From assembly GCA_002359215.1 (NCBI GenBank), contig DEMN01000006.1, forward strand, positions 372,001 to 436,000: 64,000 bases of DNA, in the 5' to 3' direction. The position numbers and the translations under genes are program-made. The notes below the pieces were generated by a model. The model was not told where the DNA came from. It saw only the letters and a program-made list of their open reading frames with translations, and searched no databases. Position 1 is the stretch's first letter. Every line of letters begins with the position of its first letter. Below are positions 42,411 to 53,000 of the stretch, in pieces. Source of the DNA: Flavobacteriales bacterium UBA2669. GTDB taxonomy: Bacteria > Bacteroidota > Bacteroidia > Flavobacteriales_E > Vicingaceae.

Positions 42411-44183
42411 TTAGTTTACCGCACTTGCTTGTTGAGTAGAAAAACCACTTACTCTATAACCCGGTCTCATAGGACTAGTTTCAGCATTAGAAAATCTTTT
42501 GTGAATAGCAATTTTTTCTTTAGGGTAATATAAAAAAATGTAAGAGCATTCATCATGAAGTATCTTTTGAAATCTATGGTTTAACACAGCTCTTTTGTCA
42601 TCATCTAATGTAATTCTAATAGAATCTATCAATGCATCTGTTTGGTCGTTACCAAATCCGGTATAGTTAGAACCACCATTATAAGAGGCTGTATGATAAA
42701 TTTGTTTATGATCGGTTGGTATAGGTGTACTAATCCAAGCTCCATAATACATGTCAAAATCGTGTTGTTTAGTGCTTTCTAAGAAAATAGACCAATCTTG
42801 AGATAATACATTAACGGTAATACCTACTTTTCTGGCTTCTTCTTGTAATAACAAACCAACAGCTTTTCTGCTATCATTTCCTTGGTTATATAGGTAGTTA
42901 AATTCAAAATTCACTTTCTGACCATTAATAACATTATCTAAAATGCCATCATTATTAGAATCTTTCCAACCTGCTTCTGCTAATAAAGTTTTTGCTTTTT
43001 CAACATTGTAAGGGTAAGGAGTAATGTTATTGTTGTATTGTTTTGTTTTTGCAGGATGAATAGGTCCTATTGCTTTTTCTCCATAGCCTAAAACCACCAC
43101 TTCAATAATTTTATCTACATCTACTAAATGAGCTAAAGCTTGTCTGGTTCTTTTATCAGAAAACATAGGTTTTCTAACGTTTAAACCTAAATAAGTATAT
43201 GCCATTTGAGGAGGAGTATGAGCAATAAAGTTTTTAACGAATTTGTCAGACTTAGGTAAATATTGGAAGTCTTGAGGTTTAATGCCTCTCATTACATCAA
43301 CTTTTCCAGCAATAAGTGCTTCTTTAGCGGTAGTTTGATCATTAATAGTTTGATAAATAATTTCAGGAGGATATACCTCAAAATGCATTCCTTTTCCTTT
43401 TAATTGATCTCCCCACCAATTTTCTTTTTTAGTAATAATTAACTTTTGTCCGGTTTGCCATTCTTTTAATAAATAAGGGCCACAACCTTGAATAAATTTA
43501 GGATCTCTTTGGTATTTTTCTGAATTAAAATCTGTTGCGAATTCTACAATTTTAGGGTTGGTAGCTAATTCAGATGCATTTTCGGCAAGTTGTTTAATAG
43601 TAAATTCATCCATTAAACCTTTAGGGTCATAAATATGTCTTGGCATTAGATCAATATCACCACTTTGTACTTCGGCAAGAATATAAACATCTTTACAAAT
43701 AAATGTAAATTTAAGAGGATCATCCTCATAAAATTTCATATCCTCAATAAATTCAAAATAGGGTTTGTTGTTTAAGTTGTCAACTTTTGGGTTTTTAATA
43801 ACTTTTAAAGCAAATTCAACATCTTTAGCAGTAATTTGCTCACCATTATCCCATCTAGCTTCAGGTCTAATTCTATAAGTAATTAACATTCCGCCATCTT
43901 CAGTTTCTTCAATTTCTGGTCTGCTTTCAGCAACTACAGGTACTAATTCTAATGTTTCAAAATCAATTTCTAATAATGAGTAAAATATATTTGATAAGAT
44001 ATAGCCGGCACCTGCATCAGAATAATTAATTGGGTTAAGCATCTGAGCATCTGATAATTCATGACTAGTTACTACCGGGTTTACGTTAACTTCTTTTGTT
44101 CCGTTATTGTCTCCACCTCCGCAAGATAGCATTGTAAATGATGTTGAAGCAATTGCTAAAGATAAAATATATTTAAGTTTCAT
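42411..44183 (-). CDS. ABC transporter substrate-binding lipoprotein, family 5 (peptide/nickel type)
   Basis: 590 residues. A lipoprotein signal ends TMLSCGGGDNN (Cys at about 21). The SBP_bac_5 fold shows the N-terminal ...YSLLEIDFETLELVPVVAES start, YRIRPEARWDNGEQITAKDVEFALKVI, and later RTRQALAHLVDVDKIIEV, which are family signatures. It captures peptides or similar solutes. It is first in the minus-strand run of binding protein, two permeases, coaD and the thioredoxin-fold gene. Confidence 0.92.
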   Translation of the reverse strand: MKLKYILSLAIASTSFTMLSCGGGDNNGTKEVNVNPVVTSHELSDAQMLNPINYSDAGAGYILSNIFYSLLEIDFETLELVPVVAESRPEIEETEDGGMLITYRIRPEARWDNGEQITAKDVEFALKVIKNPKVDNLNNKPYFEFIEDMKFYEDDPLKFTFICKDVYILAEVQSGDIDLMPRHIYDPKGLMDEFTIKQLAENASELATNPKIVEFATDFNSEKYQRDPKFIQGCGPYLLKEWQTGQKLIITKKENWWGDQLKGKGMHFEVYPPEIIYQTINDQTTAKEALIAGKVDVMRGIKPQDFQYLPKSDKFVKNFIAHTPPQMAYTYLGLNVRKPMFSDKRTRQALAHLVDVDKIIEVVVLGYGEKAIGPIHPAKTKQYNNNITPYPYNVEKAKTLLAEAGWKDSNNDGILDNVINGQKVNFEFNYLYNQGNDSRKAVGLLLQEEARKVGITVNVLSQDWSIFLESTKQHDFDMYYGAWISTPIPTDHKQIYHTASYNGGSNYTGFGNDQTDALIDSIRITLDDDKRAVLNHRFQKILHDECSYIFLYYPKEKIAIHKRFSNAETSPMRPGYRVSGFSTQQASAVN

Positions 44184-44217
44184 AAAATAGATTTTTTTAA
44201 GATTTTTTTTTGAGCAA

Positions 44218-44225
44218 CAAATATA
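44218..44225 (-). promoter_or_regulatory. Candidate -7 element for the ABC transporter operon
   Basis: TATATTTG on the minus strand, a TAnnTTTG match 34 bases upstream of the binding-protein start. No -33 element is clear. Confidence 0.4.
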
Positions 44226-44425
44226 GGATTACAACTTGATTTTAAAAATGATTTTAGACAAAAATACTTTTTGGAAGGACGAAGAAGAGGGTAATCTTTA
44301 ATTTACAATAAATTAGAGTTTATAAAATTAAGTTAATATTAGGATAATATTTTATTAATAAATAAATTAAATCATTATTTAAAATGTTAGAATTACCTCT
44401 ATATAAGTTTTTCATTCGTTTTGTG

Positions 44426-44433
44426 TAAGTTTG
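44426..44433 (+). promoter_or_regulatory. Candidate -7 element for the prmA operon
   Basis: TAAGTTTG followed by CC, about 140 bases before the prmA start. The -33 region is poor. A hairpin begins ten bases after it, about where transcription should start. Confidence 0.5.
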
Positions 44434-44442
44434 CCAGTGAAT

Positions 44443-44461
44443 AACTTATTTTGAATAAGTT
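44443..44461 (+). promoter_or_regulatory. Hairpin at the predicted 5' end of the prmA transcript
   Basis: AACTTATT, loop TTG, AATAAGTT: a perfect 8-bp stem. There is no T run after it, so it is not a terminator. A 5' hairpin can protect a transcript; that role is inferred. Confidence 0.4.
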
Positions 44462-44571
44462 TGAAGGAAAAGGTAAATTACATGAAACGACCCTATAAAA
44501 AATCCATAATAAGGTAATGATTAAACAAGGAGTTGCATGTGACCAAGGTTACTAAAAATATAACTTAACAC

Positions 44572-45402
44572 ATGAACTATATTCAATTTTTAGCAAAGGT
44601 TTCTCCATTAGTTATGGGGAGAGAAATTTTAGTAGCAGAACTTGCCGAAATTGGTTTTGAGAGTTTTGTAGATACAGAAGATGGTTTTGAAGCTTATATT
44701 CAAGAAGCTGATTTTGATGAAAGTAATATTGAACAAATCAGTTTGTTATCTAATGAAGAATTTGAGATTGAATATACTATTAATAAAATCGCTCAACAAA
44801 ATTGGAATGAACAGTGGGAAAAAAGTTTTGATCCCATTTTTGTAGATGAAAAGTGCATGATTAGAGCTCCATTTCATGAAAAACCGACAGATAATGTAAT
44901 AGATATTATTATTGAACCCAAAATGTCTTTTGGTACGGGACACCATGAAACCACGCATTTAATAGTTAGTCGTTTGTTAAATTTAGATTTAATCGACAAA
45001 ACTGTTTTAGACATGGGTTGTGGAACAGGGATTTTAGCCATTTTGGCTAAGAAAAGAAATTGCGGCAAAGTTTTAGCAATTGATAATGATGAGTGGGCGT
45101 ATACGAACTCCGTTGAAAATTGTGAACGTAATAATGTTGATATTGAAGTTGTTTTAGGAGATGTTAACCAAATTAAAAGCAATAAATTTGATGTGATTAT
45201 TGCTAATATTAATAGAAATATATTATTAAGAGATATGTATTTTTATGCCGATGCTCTTAACATTAATGGAGTACTGTTGTTAAGTGGTTTTTTTTCTATT
45301 GATAAGGAGGTGTTAACCGAAGAAGCCAATAAATTAGGGTTGACTTTAATTTTTGAAAATACCAAAAATGAATGGACAATGTTGGAGTTTGTTAAAAAGT
45401 AA
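44572..45402 (+). CDS. prmA: Ribosomal protein L11 methyltransferase
   Basis: 276 residues. The N-terminal domain recognises L11; the SAM-binding domain has MSFGTGHHETTHLIV, LDMGCGTGILAILAKK, AIDNDEWAY and IIANINRNIL (motif IV-like NPPY equivalent). It trimethylates L11. It is 19 bases upstream of a large secreted-protein gene on the same strand. The upstream leader resembles that of the giant gene at 50057. Confidence 0.94.
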   Translation: MNYIQFLAKVSPLVMGREILVAELAEIGFESFVDTEDGFEAYIQEADFDESNIEQISLLSNEEFEIEYTINKIAQQNWNEQWEKSFDPIFVDEKCMIRAPFHEKPTDNVIDIIIEPKMSFGTGHHETTHLIVSRLLNLDLIDKTVLDMGCGTGILAILAKKRNCGKVLAIDNDEWAYTNSVENCERNNVDIEVVLGDVNQIKSNKFDVIIANINRNILLRDMYFYADALNINGVLLLSGFFSIDKEVLTEEANKLGLTLIFENTKNEWTMLEFVKK

Positions 45403-45421
45403 AAAAATAATGATCTAAAAT

Positions 45422-48400
45422 ATGAAGAAGCTACTAACTTTATTTTTAATACTATTATTTACACTTACTACTTACTCTCAAGTTAGTAAGATAAAGAGTT
45501 TTACCCCAGATTCAACTGAATTTTTTAATGAGATGGAATCTTTTTTAAGAGCTTCTAGAGATGGTGATGGTAAATATATTATGGATGAATTTTCGTGGCA
45601 ATGGTATGGTGGTAAATTTTCAGATGAGCAAAGAAAAGATGTGTACAGAATTGCCAATTTAATGTTGTCAAACAAAAAGAAGGCCTTTCCTGATTTTAGT
45701 AATTATATTAAAACGATTTCATTTTTTGTAAACAGTAAATACCAAACAGAAAGTAGCTTTTTTAGTTGGCAAAAAATATTAGAAAAACTTATATTAGGTG
45801 AAGCAACATCAAGATCAGCATCAACTGCAAGGAAGCAATTTGTCGATTACTTACAAGCATGTAATGATTTGTTTGAAAAAAATGCATTATATAGTTCGGC
45901 AGCAACCGAATGGAAATCAAACAACAGTAATTATACTTTTGGTTTTGATAGTCTCCCATTTATTGAATTTGAAGCATTAAATTTAACTTGTTATTCTAAA
46001 GGTGATAGCGCTGTAATATTCGATACTCGAGGCAGATATTATCCGACAGAAGAAATTTGGTATGGAGAAGGAGGAAAAATAACTTGGGAAAGAGCAGGGT
46101 TTCCTAGTGATTCTGTTTATGCTGTGATTGATGATAAATATAATATCTACCTCAAATCTCCTCAATACGAAGTAAATAATGTTACTTTTTATGACCTTTA
46201 TTATTTTGATGAACCAATGAAGGGTGATGTGAGGGAAAAAGTATTGGCCAACATTACTGAAGAAAAAGCAACTTACCCGAGGTTTCAATCTGCAAATGCA
46301 AGATTGCAAATTAAGCAAATTGTAGATGGAGTAGATTATATAGGCGGTTTTGCCTTACATGGAAATGAAGTGATAGGTAGAGGTGCAGGAGAAGACCAAG
46401 CACATGTTATTTTTTATAGAAAAGAACTGCCTTTTGTAAAAATGTCATCTCAGGCATTTATTATTAAACCGGATAGGATAGTTTCAGAAAATTCTTCATT
46501 TACAATGTATTTAAAAGAAGATTCAATTTTTCATCCGGGTTTAATTTTTAAATTCTTCTTTGATAAAAGACAACTTAATTTAATTAGAGACAATAAAGGG
46601 TTAAAAAAAACACCTTATTCAAATTCTTATCATAAAATAGATATGGATTTTGAATATTTAACTTGGGCAGTGGATTCACCAATGGTTCAGTTCAGAAACT
46701 TAGTAGGAGGAACTAAAACAGATGCAATGTTTATCTCTCAAGATTTTTTTAGAATGGATGCATATATGAGCTTTTTAGGAACAGGTACTCAACATCCTTT
46801 GTATGCTTTAAGAGTTTTAACACATAAACTGGATACAAATTTTATAACGCTTAGTCAATTAGCTAATCACATGAGATACTCCATAGAACAGTTAGAAGCA
46901 TTTTTACTAGATTTATCTTATAAAGGGTTTATAATTTATGATTATGAGAACAAAACTTTTATAGTGAAAGATAAATTGAAAAACTGGGTGAGTGCAAGTG
47001 GTGGAAATATTGATTATGATGTAATTGGGTTTTATTCTAATACAAAATCTCCAAATAATGCTACTTTGAGTTTGTTGAATTACGATGTGCAAATGAGGGG
47101 AGTAAAAAGTATTAATTTAAGTGATTCACAACAAGTAGTTATTTATCCTACAAATAGAGAAATAACCCTTAAAAAGAACAGAGATTTTAAATTTAGTGGG
47201 GTGGTGCAAGCAGGTCGCTTTGATTTTATGGGGCATGATTTTTATTTTAAATATGATGATTTTAAAATTGACATGCCTAATGTAGATTCATTAAGAATTT
47301 ATGCGGAAACAGGAAGAAGTGATGAATTTGGAAAACCAATTATAAAACCAGTAAAGACTGTAATACAGCAAATTAATGGAGATTTATTAATTGACAAACC
47401 AACTAATAAGTCGGGAATAAAACCTTTTCATGAGTATCCAATATTTAATAGTTTTAAAGATTCTTATGTGTTTTATGACAGAAAGTCTATACAGGGTGGG
47501 GTTTATCAGAAAGATGGCTTTTATTTTCATGTAGAACCTTTTACCATTGATAGTTTAGCTGATTTTGATAATGAATCTCTGCGTTTTGATGGAACACTCG
47601 TTTCAGGAGGTATTTTCCCTGATATAAAAGAAACACTTACACTTCAATCTGACCATTCACTTGGGTTTATTAAAAAAACTCCACCAGGAGGAATGCCAAT
47701 GTATGCAGGAAAAGGTGTGTTTAAAAATGATATTAATTTAAGTCATGAAGGACTTAGAGGGAATGGAGAGTTAGATTATATAGCATCAACAACGTATTCT
47801 GATAATTTTATTTTCTTTCCAGATTCAACAAAAGCTATTTCTCAACGATTTATTGTAAAAGAAAATCCAAATGCTATTGAGTTTCCACCAGTTGATGGAG
47901 AAAATGTAGCCATGTTTTGGAATCCGTCTCAAGAATATATGTCGCATAGTGTTATAGATAAACCTATTGCAATGTATGATATGAAATCTAAAATGCATGG
48001 AAAGACGATTATTGAACCAGATGGATTATCAGGTGATGGGATTTTTGAATTTGAAAAAGCAGAGTTAGAAGCAAACCTTATTAAATTTAAATATGAAGAT
48101 TTTAGTTCCGATACAGCTGATTTTAGGTTGAAAGATATTACTGGAGATGGAGAAGCACTTGCCTTTTCTACTAAAAATGTAAATGCATTTGTTTCTTTTA
48201 AAGAAAGAAATGGAATATTTAAATCTAATGGAGATGGGTCTGTAATTAATTTTGAACCAATGAAGTATATCTGTTTTATGGATGAGTTTAAATGGTATAT
48301 GGATAACGATAATATTGAACTTTCTGCGGGGAAACAAGAAGCTCAGGATGCTTCAGGAGTTGCTTTAGAAGGAGCTCAATTTATTTCAGTACACGAAGAG

Positions 48401-49891
48401 CAAGATTCGCTTAGTTTTTTCTCAACCAAAGCAAAATATGATATTAGAAAAAAGATTATTTATGCCGATGGTGTTAAATTTATGAATATTGCTGATGCTA
48501 TGGTTTACCCCGATAGTTCTAAGCTGATTATTGATAAAAATGCTCAGATGAGGACACTTAATAACGCTAGAATTGTAGCTAGTTACATTACCCAAAATCA
48601 TGATATTTATAATGCATCTGTTAATGTTTTTGGAAAGAAAAAATATGCAGGCTCGGGTTATATAGATTATATTGATGAACTCGAAAAGTCTCAAACAATT
48701 TATTTAAAATCTATTGCTGTAGACACAACTGGACAAACCATTGCTAATGCAGATATTTTAGAAGAAGATGGTTTTAAATTAAGCCCGCAATATGAATATT
48801 ATGGTAAAGTAGAACTTTATGCTAATAATCAGTTCTTAACATTTAATGGAACAGCAAGGATTTTGCATGATTGTGATTTATTAAGCAAAAATTGGTTTAC
48901 CTTCAAAACATCAATAGATCCGACTTCAATATATATACCTATTGATAGTACAACGAAAGATATTGAAGGCAATAAACTATTAGCCTCTGTAATGTTAAGT
49001 TCAGATTCTTTAGGAATCTATTCAACATTTTTAAATCGTAAAATAACGTATAGTCATCAAGAGGTTATTCCTGCTCAGGGATTTCTTTATTTTGATAAGG
49101 AAAATGAAGAATACAGAATCTCTAATAAAGATAAATTACAAGAAATGTCTTTTGGAGGAAATTACCTAAGTTTAAGTACCAAAACATGTAAAATTTATGG
49201 GGAAGGTACAATTAATTTAGGAGCAGAAACAGGTCAGTTTGAAATTGCTTCGGCTGGTGTTGTTCATCATAATCAGTTAGATAATGAGGCTATATTTGAC
49301 TTGGTAATGTCAACCAATTTTTTTATGGAAGATAATGCTATGAAGATTTTAACTAAAAAATTAACAGAAGCTTCTGCGTTAGACCCTGTAAAATTAGACA
49401 GACCAACATTTGAAAAAGGGATTAAAGAATTACTTGGAAAAGATGAAGGCGATAAATTGATTGCTCAACTGAATTTATATGGTGCATACAAGAAGGTGCC
49501 GGAAACAATGAGGAAGACATTAGTTTTTAATGAAGTGAAATTTAAATGGAATCAACAAGAAAAAGCTTACAGATCGTTTGGTAAAATTGGAATTAGTAAC
49601 TTAGATAAAGATCAAATTAATAAATATGTTGATGGTCACATAGAAATTGTAAAGAAAAGAAGTGGTGATATTGTTACTATTTACTTAGAGGTAGATAAAA
49701 ATAATTGGTTCTTCTTTAATTATACTAGAGGAATACTTCAGGTAATTTCTTCTGATAATGATTTTAATAATATTATTAAAGAAACTAAACCAGATAAAAG
49801 AAAAGCTAAAGCTGAAAAAGGAGAGCAATCATATCAGTTTATGTATTCTTCAGAGAAAAAGAAAAGAGATTTTTTAAGAAGTTTTGAATAA
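45422..49891 (+). CDS. Very large secreted protein of unknown function
   Basis: 1489 residues. The signal peptide ends at TLTTYSQ (about residue 20). Residues 20-200 look helical; the rest is beta-rich with loosely repeated units such as LSHEGLRGNGELDYIAS and EPDGLSGDGIFEFEKAEL, each followed by a ...FxFxPDSxxA stretch. This recalls the stacked strands of OstA/LptD-N or AsmA-like proteins, but no diagnostic motif allows assignment. There is no lipobox, no C-terminal barrel aromatic and no sorting-domain ending (it ends RDFLRSFE). It is probably periplasmic or cell-surface. It is 19 bases after prmA and is followed by its own neighbour's promoter. Confidence 0.72.
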   Translation: MKKLLTLFLILLFTLTTYSQVSKIKSFTPDSTEFFNEMESFLRASRDGDGKYIMDEFSWQWYGGKFSDEQRKDVYRIANLMLSNKKKAFPDFSNYIKTISFFVNSKYQTESSFFSWQKILEKLILGEATSRSASTARKQFVDYLQACNDLFEKNALYSSAATEWKSNNSNYTFGFDSLPFIEFEALNLTCYSKGDSAVIFDTRGRYYPTEEIWYGEGGKITWERAGFPSDSVYAVIDDKYNIYLKSPQYEVNNVTFYDLYYFDEPMKGDVREKVLANITEEKATYPRFQSANARLQIKQIVDGVDYIGGFALHGNEVIGRGAGEDQAHVIFYRKELPFVKMSSQAFIIKPDRIVSENSSFTMYLKEDSIFHPGLIFKFFFDKRQLNLIRDNKGLKKTPYSNSYHKIDMDFEYLTWAVDSPMVQFRNLVGGTKTDAMFISQDFFRMDAYMSFLGTGTQHPLYALRVLTHKLDTNFITLSQLANHMRYSIEQLEAFLLDLSYKGFIIYDYENKTFIVKDKLKNWVSASGGNIDYDVIGFYSNTKSPNNATLSLLNYDVQMRGVKSINLSDSQQVVIYPTNREITLKKNRDFKFSGVVQAGRFDFMGHDFYFKYDDFKIDMPNVDSLRIYAETGRSDEFGKPIIKPVKTVIQQINGDLLIDKPTNKSGIKPFHEYPIFNSFKDSYVFYDRKSIQGGVYQKDGFYFHVEPFTIDSLADFDNESLRFDGTLVSGGIFPDIKETLTLQSDHSLGFIKKTPPGGMPMYAGKGVFKNDINLSHEGLRGNGELDYIASTTYSDNFIFFPDSTKAISQRFIVKENPNAIEFPPVDGENVAMFWNPSQEYMSHSVIDKPIAMYDMKSKMHGKTIIEPDGLSGDGIFEFEKAELEANLIKFKYEDFSSDTADFRLKDITGDGEALAFSTKNVNAFVSFKERNGIFKSNGDGSVINFEPMKYICFMDEFKWYMDNDNIELSAGKQEAQDASGVALEGAQFISVHEEQDSLSFFSTKAKYDIRKKIIYADGVKFMNIADAMVYPDSSKLIIDKNAQMRTLNNARIVASYITQNHDIYNASVNVFGKKKYAGSGYIDYIDELEKSQTIYLKSIAVDTTGQTIANADILEEDGFKLSPQYEYYGKVELYANNQFLTFNGTARILHDCDLLSKNWFTFKTSIDPTSIYIPIDSTTKDIEGNKLLASVMLSSDSLGIYSTFLNRKITYSHQEVIPAQGFLYFDKENEEYRISNKDKLQEMSFGGNYLSLSTKTCKIYGEGTINLGAETGQFEIASAGVVHHNQLDNEAIFDLVMSTNFFMEDNAMKILTKKLTEASALDPVKLDRPTFEKGIKELLGKDEGDKLIAQLNLYGAYKKVPETMRKTLVFNEVKFKWNQQEKAYRSFGKIGISNLDKDQINKYVDGHIEIVKKRSGDIVTIYLEVDKNNWFFFNYTRGILQVISSDNDFNNIIKETKPDKRKAKAEKGEQSYQFMYSSEKKKRDFLRSFE

Positions 49892-49915
49892 AAGTTTTAG
49901 GAAAATTAAGTGTTT

Positions 49916-49946
49916 TTTGCATCAATGCAATAAAATTGTACATTTG
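49916..49946 (+). promoter_or_regulatory. Bacteroidota-type promoter of the giant SPOR-repeat gene
   Basis: TTTG at 49916-49919, a 19-base gap, then TACATTTG at 49939-49946, both full matches. Transcription should begin near 49953, giving a leader of about 100 bases before the proposed start at 50057. Confidence 0.78.
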
Positions 49947-49965
49947 CCGAATTGTAGTTATTGCA

Positions 49966-50046
49966 ATGAAACGAACCATGAGAAAATTTATTAAAACACT
50001 GGAGGATAGTTTAGGTGAGTTACATGTGCCATATAACAGACAATAA
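49966..50046 (+). CDS. Possible 26-codon leader ORF
   Basis: ATG-started frame reading MKRTMRKFIKTLEDSLGELH and ending VPYNRQ with TAA at 50044-50046, inside the predicted leader. Its stop is ten bases before the GTG at 50057, which would allow translational coupling. The peptide is basic at its start; no family is known. Small size makes this uncertain. Confidence 0.3.
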   Translation: MKRTMRKFIKTLEDSLGELHVPYNRQ

Positions 50047-50056
50047 ATATGAACAC

Positions 50057-53000
50057 GTGAAATATAGATTTTTATTAAAAATATATCTAATCCTACTGTT
50101 GGTTTTTACTAGCTCAACAGGAGTGTATTCTCAATATAATTCAGAAGAGGAGCTTAAAAAAGCAGCAGACAGATTCTTTGAAGAAGAGAATTTTGTGGAA
50201 GCATTGCCGCTTTATTCTCAGTTACTTAGCACTTATCCAAAAGACTTAAATTACAATTATAAATATGGTGCTTGCTATCTTTATGCTACCAGAGATAAAG
50301 AAAAAGCCATCAACTATTTAAGCTTTGCAGCTTCTCGCCCAAATGTAGCTCCTTTAGCTTATTATTACTTAGCAAAAGCTTATCATCATAATTATGAATT
50401 TGCTTCTGCAATTGTTTATTTTAATAAATATAAAAATAAAACTTCTTCTAAAGAACATGAAAAATATGCCATAGATAGGCAGATTGAAATGTGTAAAAAT
50501 GGCCAACAACTGCTTAAAAAAATCAATAAAATTGGTGTTATTAGTAAAAAAGAAATTAAAGAATCTGAATTTTTTAGAAGTTATGATTTAAGAGGTTTAC
50601 AAGGAAAAGTAATTGTAAAGCCAGATGAATTTAAAATGAAAGTAGATAAGAAAGAAAATGAATATTCTATTTTATATTCAGATCCTAACTTAAATGTGGT
50701 TGTGTTTTCTTCTTACGGAGACAAAGGCTCTAATAAAGACATTTATAAAATTGAAAAAATTGGGATTAATCAGTTTTCTGATCCAATAAATTTAGGAGAT
50801 GTAATTAATACGCCTTACGATGAAGATTACGCTTTTCTTCATCCTGATGGAAAAACACTTTATTTTTCTTCTAAAGGACATAATAGCATGGGGGGGTATG
50901 ATATTTTCAAATCTATTTACGACAATGCTTCTGGTACTTGGTCAACTCCAGTAAATTTAGATTTTCCTATTAATACGCCTGATGATGACATATTATATAT
51001 TAGCGATATTGATAATCAGTTGGCATACTTTGCTTCTTCGAGAGCAAGTAAACAAAATGAACTTACCGTTTATAAGGTTAAGGTAGAACCTGAGCCGCTT
51101 CATAACCCTATTATTAAAGGGTTGTTTGTTTCAGAAGAAAATCCATCACTTAAAAATGCTACTATTTCTATTGTAGATGCTATGGATAATACCAAATATG
51201 GTGTTTATAATACAGATGAAAATAGTGGAGAATATTTATTGACTTTTCCTGCTGATGAGAAAAAATATAAATTGATTGTTGAAACCACCAATGATGCACC
51301 AATTCACTCTGCAATTATTGAATTGCCTAAAATGACAGAGTTTAAACTCTTAAAGCAAGAATTATTGTTAGTAGGAACAGGAGATAATGAGAAGTTAGTA
51401 ATTAAAAACTTGTTTGACCAAGAAGATGAGTTTGATATTTCTAATCCAATTATTGTTCAGAATTTATTGAAACAACAGGCTAAGTTAGATGTAAATATAT
51501 CTGAAGAAGATGCTTTAAAATCTATCAATAACGCTTCTTCAACATTGGCGGTTAACGAAACTTCAAGTTCTGAATATGCCGATTACTCTGATGATAAATT
51601 AAAAACGTTTGCTAATAAAAAAGTAAAAGATATGCTTCAGAAAACTAAAAAGTCTGAAGAAGAAAAAGATTTTTATTTTAACTATGCAGCTACAAAAACT
51701 AATGAAGCAAAAAAACAATATAATCAAGAGACTAAAAATAAAGATGTAGTTGCTGAAGATGTAAACACAGCATCAATAGCGTTGAAATTAGCACGAGTAA
51801 CCCAAAATGAAGCTGTTGAAAGAAATTCAGATAAACCTAAGTTGTTAGAATATCAACAAAAATTAGAAGCAGCAATAAGTTCAGGAAATAGGAGCGAAGC
51901 AGAGTCAATAATGGCAGAAATAGAAAAAATTGAGGCTATTGCTTATTTTGAAAATTCAGCTGTTGAAGTTGAAACTAAATTAGCCGATGAAAAATTAAAA
52001 ACTTCTAAAGCCGATTATCAAAAACAACGAGATATAGTAATTGGTTACACCAATAGAAAATTAGAGTTAGAAAAATCTATTGCAGCTATTGAATCTCAAA
52101 TTGAGGAAACTAAAAAGTCTAAAGATAAAGAAGCCTTACAAGACCAGTTGGCTACTTATAAAATAGATTTAGAGGATTTAGAATTTCAGATAGAAAAATC
52201 TAAAGCAAAAGAATTACTTGCAAAACAAGAGTTTGATAAAGCTAAAAATGAAGCGAATTTACTGGCAAATGTTGTTGATGCAGCAAAAAAACAAACTACA
52301 AAACCTCCAACGCTTGCTAATGAAGCAATTCTTGCTACAGAAAGTAACATTAAGTTTTTTGATGAAGAAGGTGTGTTAGGTTATTATCCGGCTACAAGCT
52401 CATCACCAAGTACAAGTGTTACTTCTAGTAGTTTAGTAGCCATGAAAGATGATTACGAAATTATAGATGATAACGGAAATTTAATCGATTACAATACAAA
52501 ATATGCCAATCAGGTGGATGAGAATGATAATAATCCAACAGCAATAATTGATATTAATAAACAATGGATAGCAGCTATTGAGGAAGATATTGAGATAAAA
52601 AATAGTTTGAAGAATAGTGCAAAAACTGTTGGAGAAAAAGAAGAATTATCAAAAATAATTGCTCAATTAGAGACATTGAAACAGCAAAAACAAGAAGAAA
52701 TTGATTTACAAGCTAACTTAGCACTTCAAAATGAAACTAATAATAATTCTACTTCTACTGAAAATGTAGTAGCAGCTAATAATAATATTAAGACAGCCAC
52801 AATATCAAAAACAGGTAATAAAAAATACGAAACTTCGATTATAGATAAAGATGGAAATGTTATTGATTATAATGCTCAGTATTTAGAGGAATTAGAACAA
52901 CTTCCTGTCGATGAACAAACAGCTAAATTATTTGCACAAAAAGCTGAAATTTATAATAATTGGGCAGATGCTACAGAGCAAGAAATTACATTAAAGAAAA

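Larger units (their letters stand above)
44184..44571. other. Divergent intergenic region between the binding-protein gene and prmA
   Basis: 388 bases, very AT-rich, with no convincing gene. It holds a minus-strand -7 match, a plus-strand -7 match followed by a hairpin, and a leader before prmA. The longest ATG-started frame in the prmA leader has 11 codons. Confidence 0.6.

Noticed and set aside
44482..44517. 11-codon ORF starting ATGAAACGA in the prmA leader
   Set aside because: It is too short to call as a gene; the interest lies in the shared leader sequence rather than the peptide.
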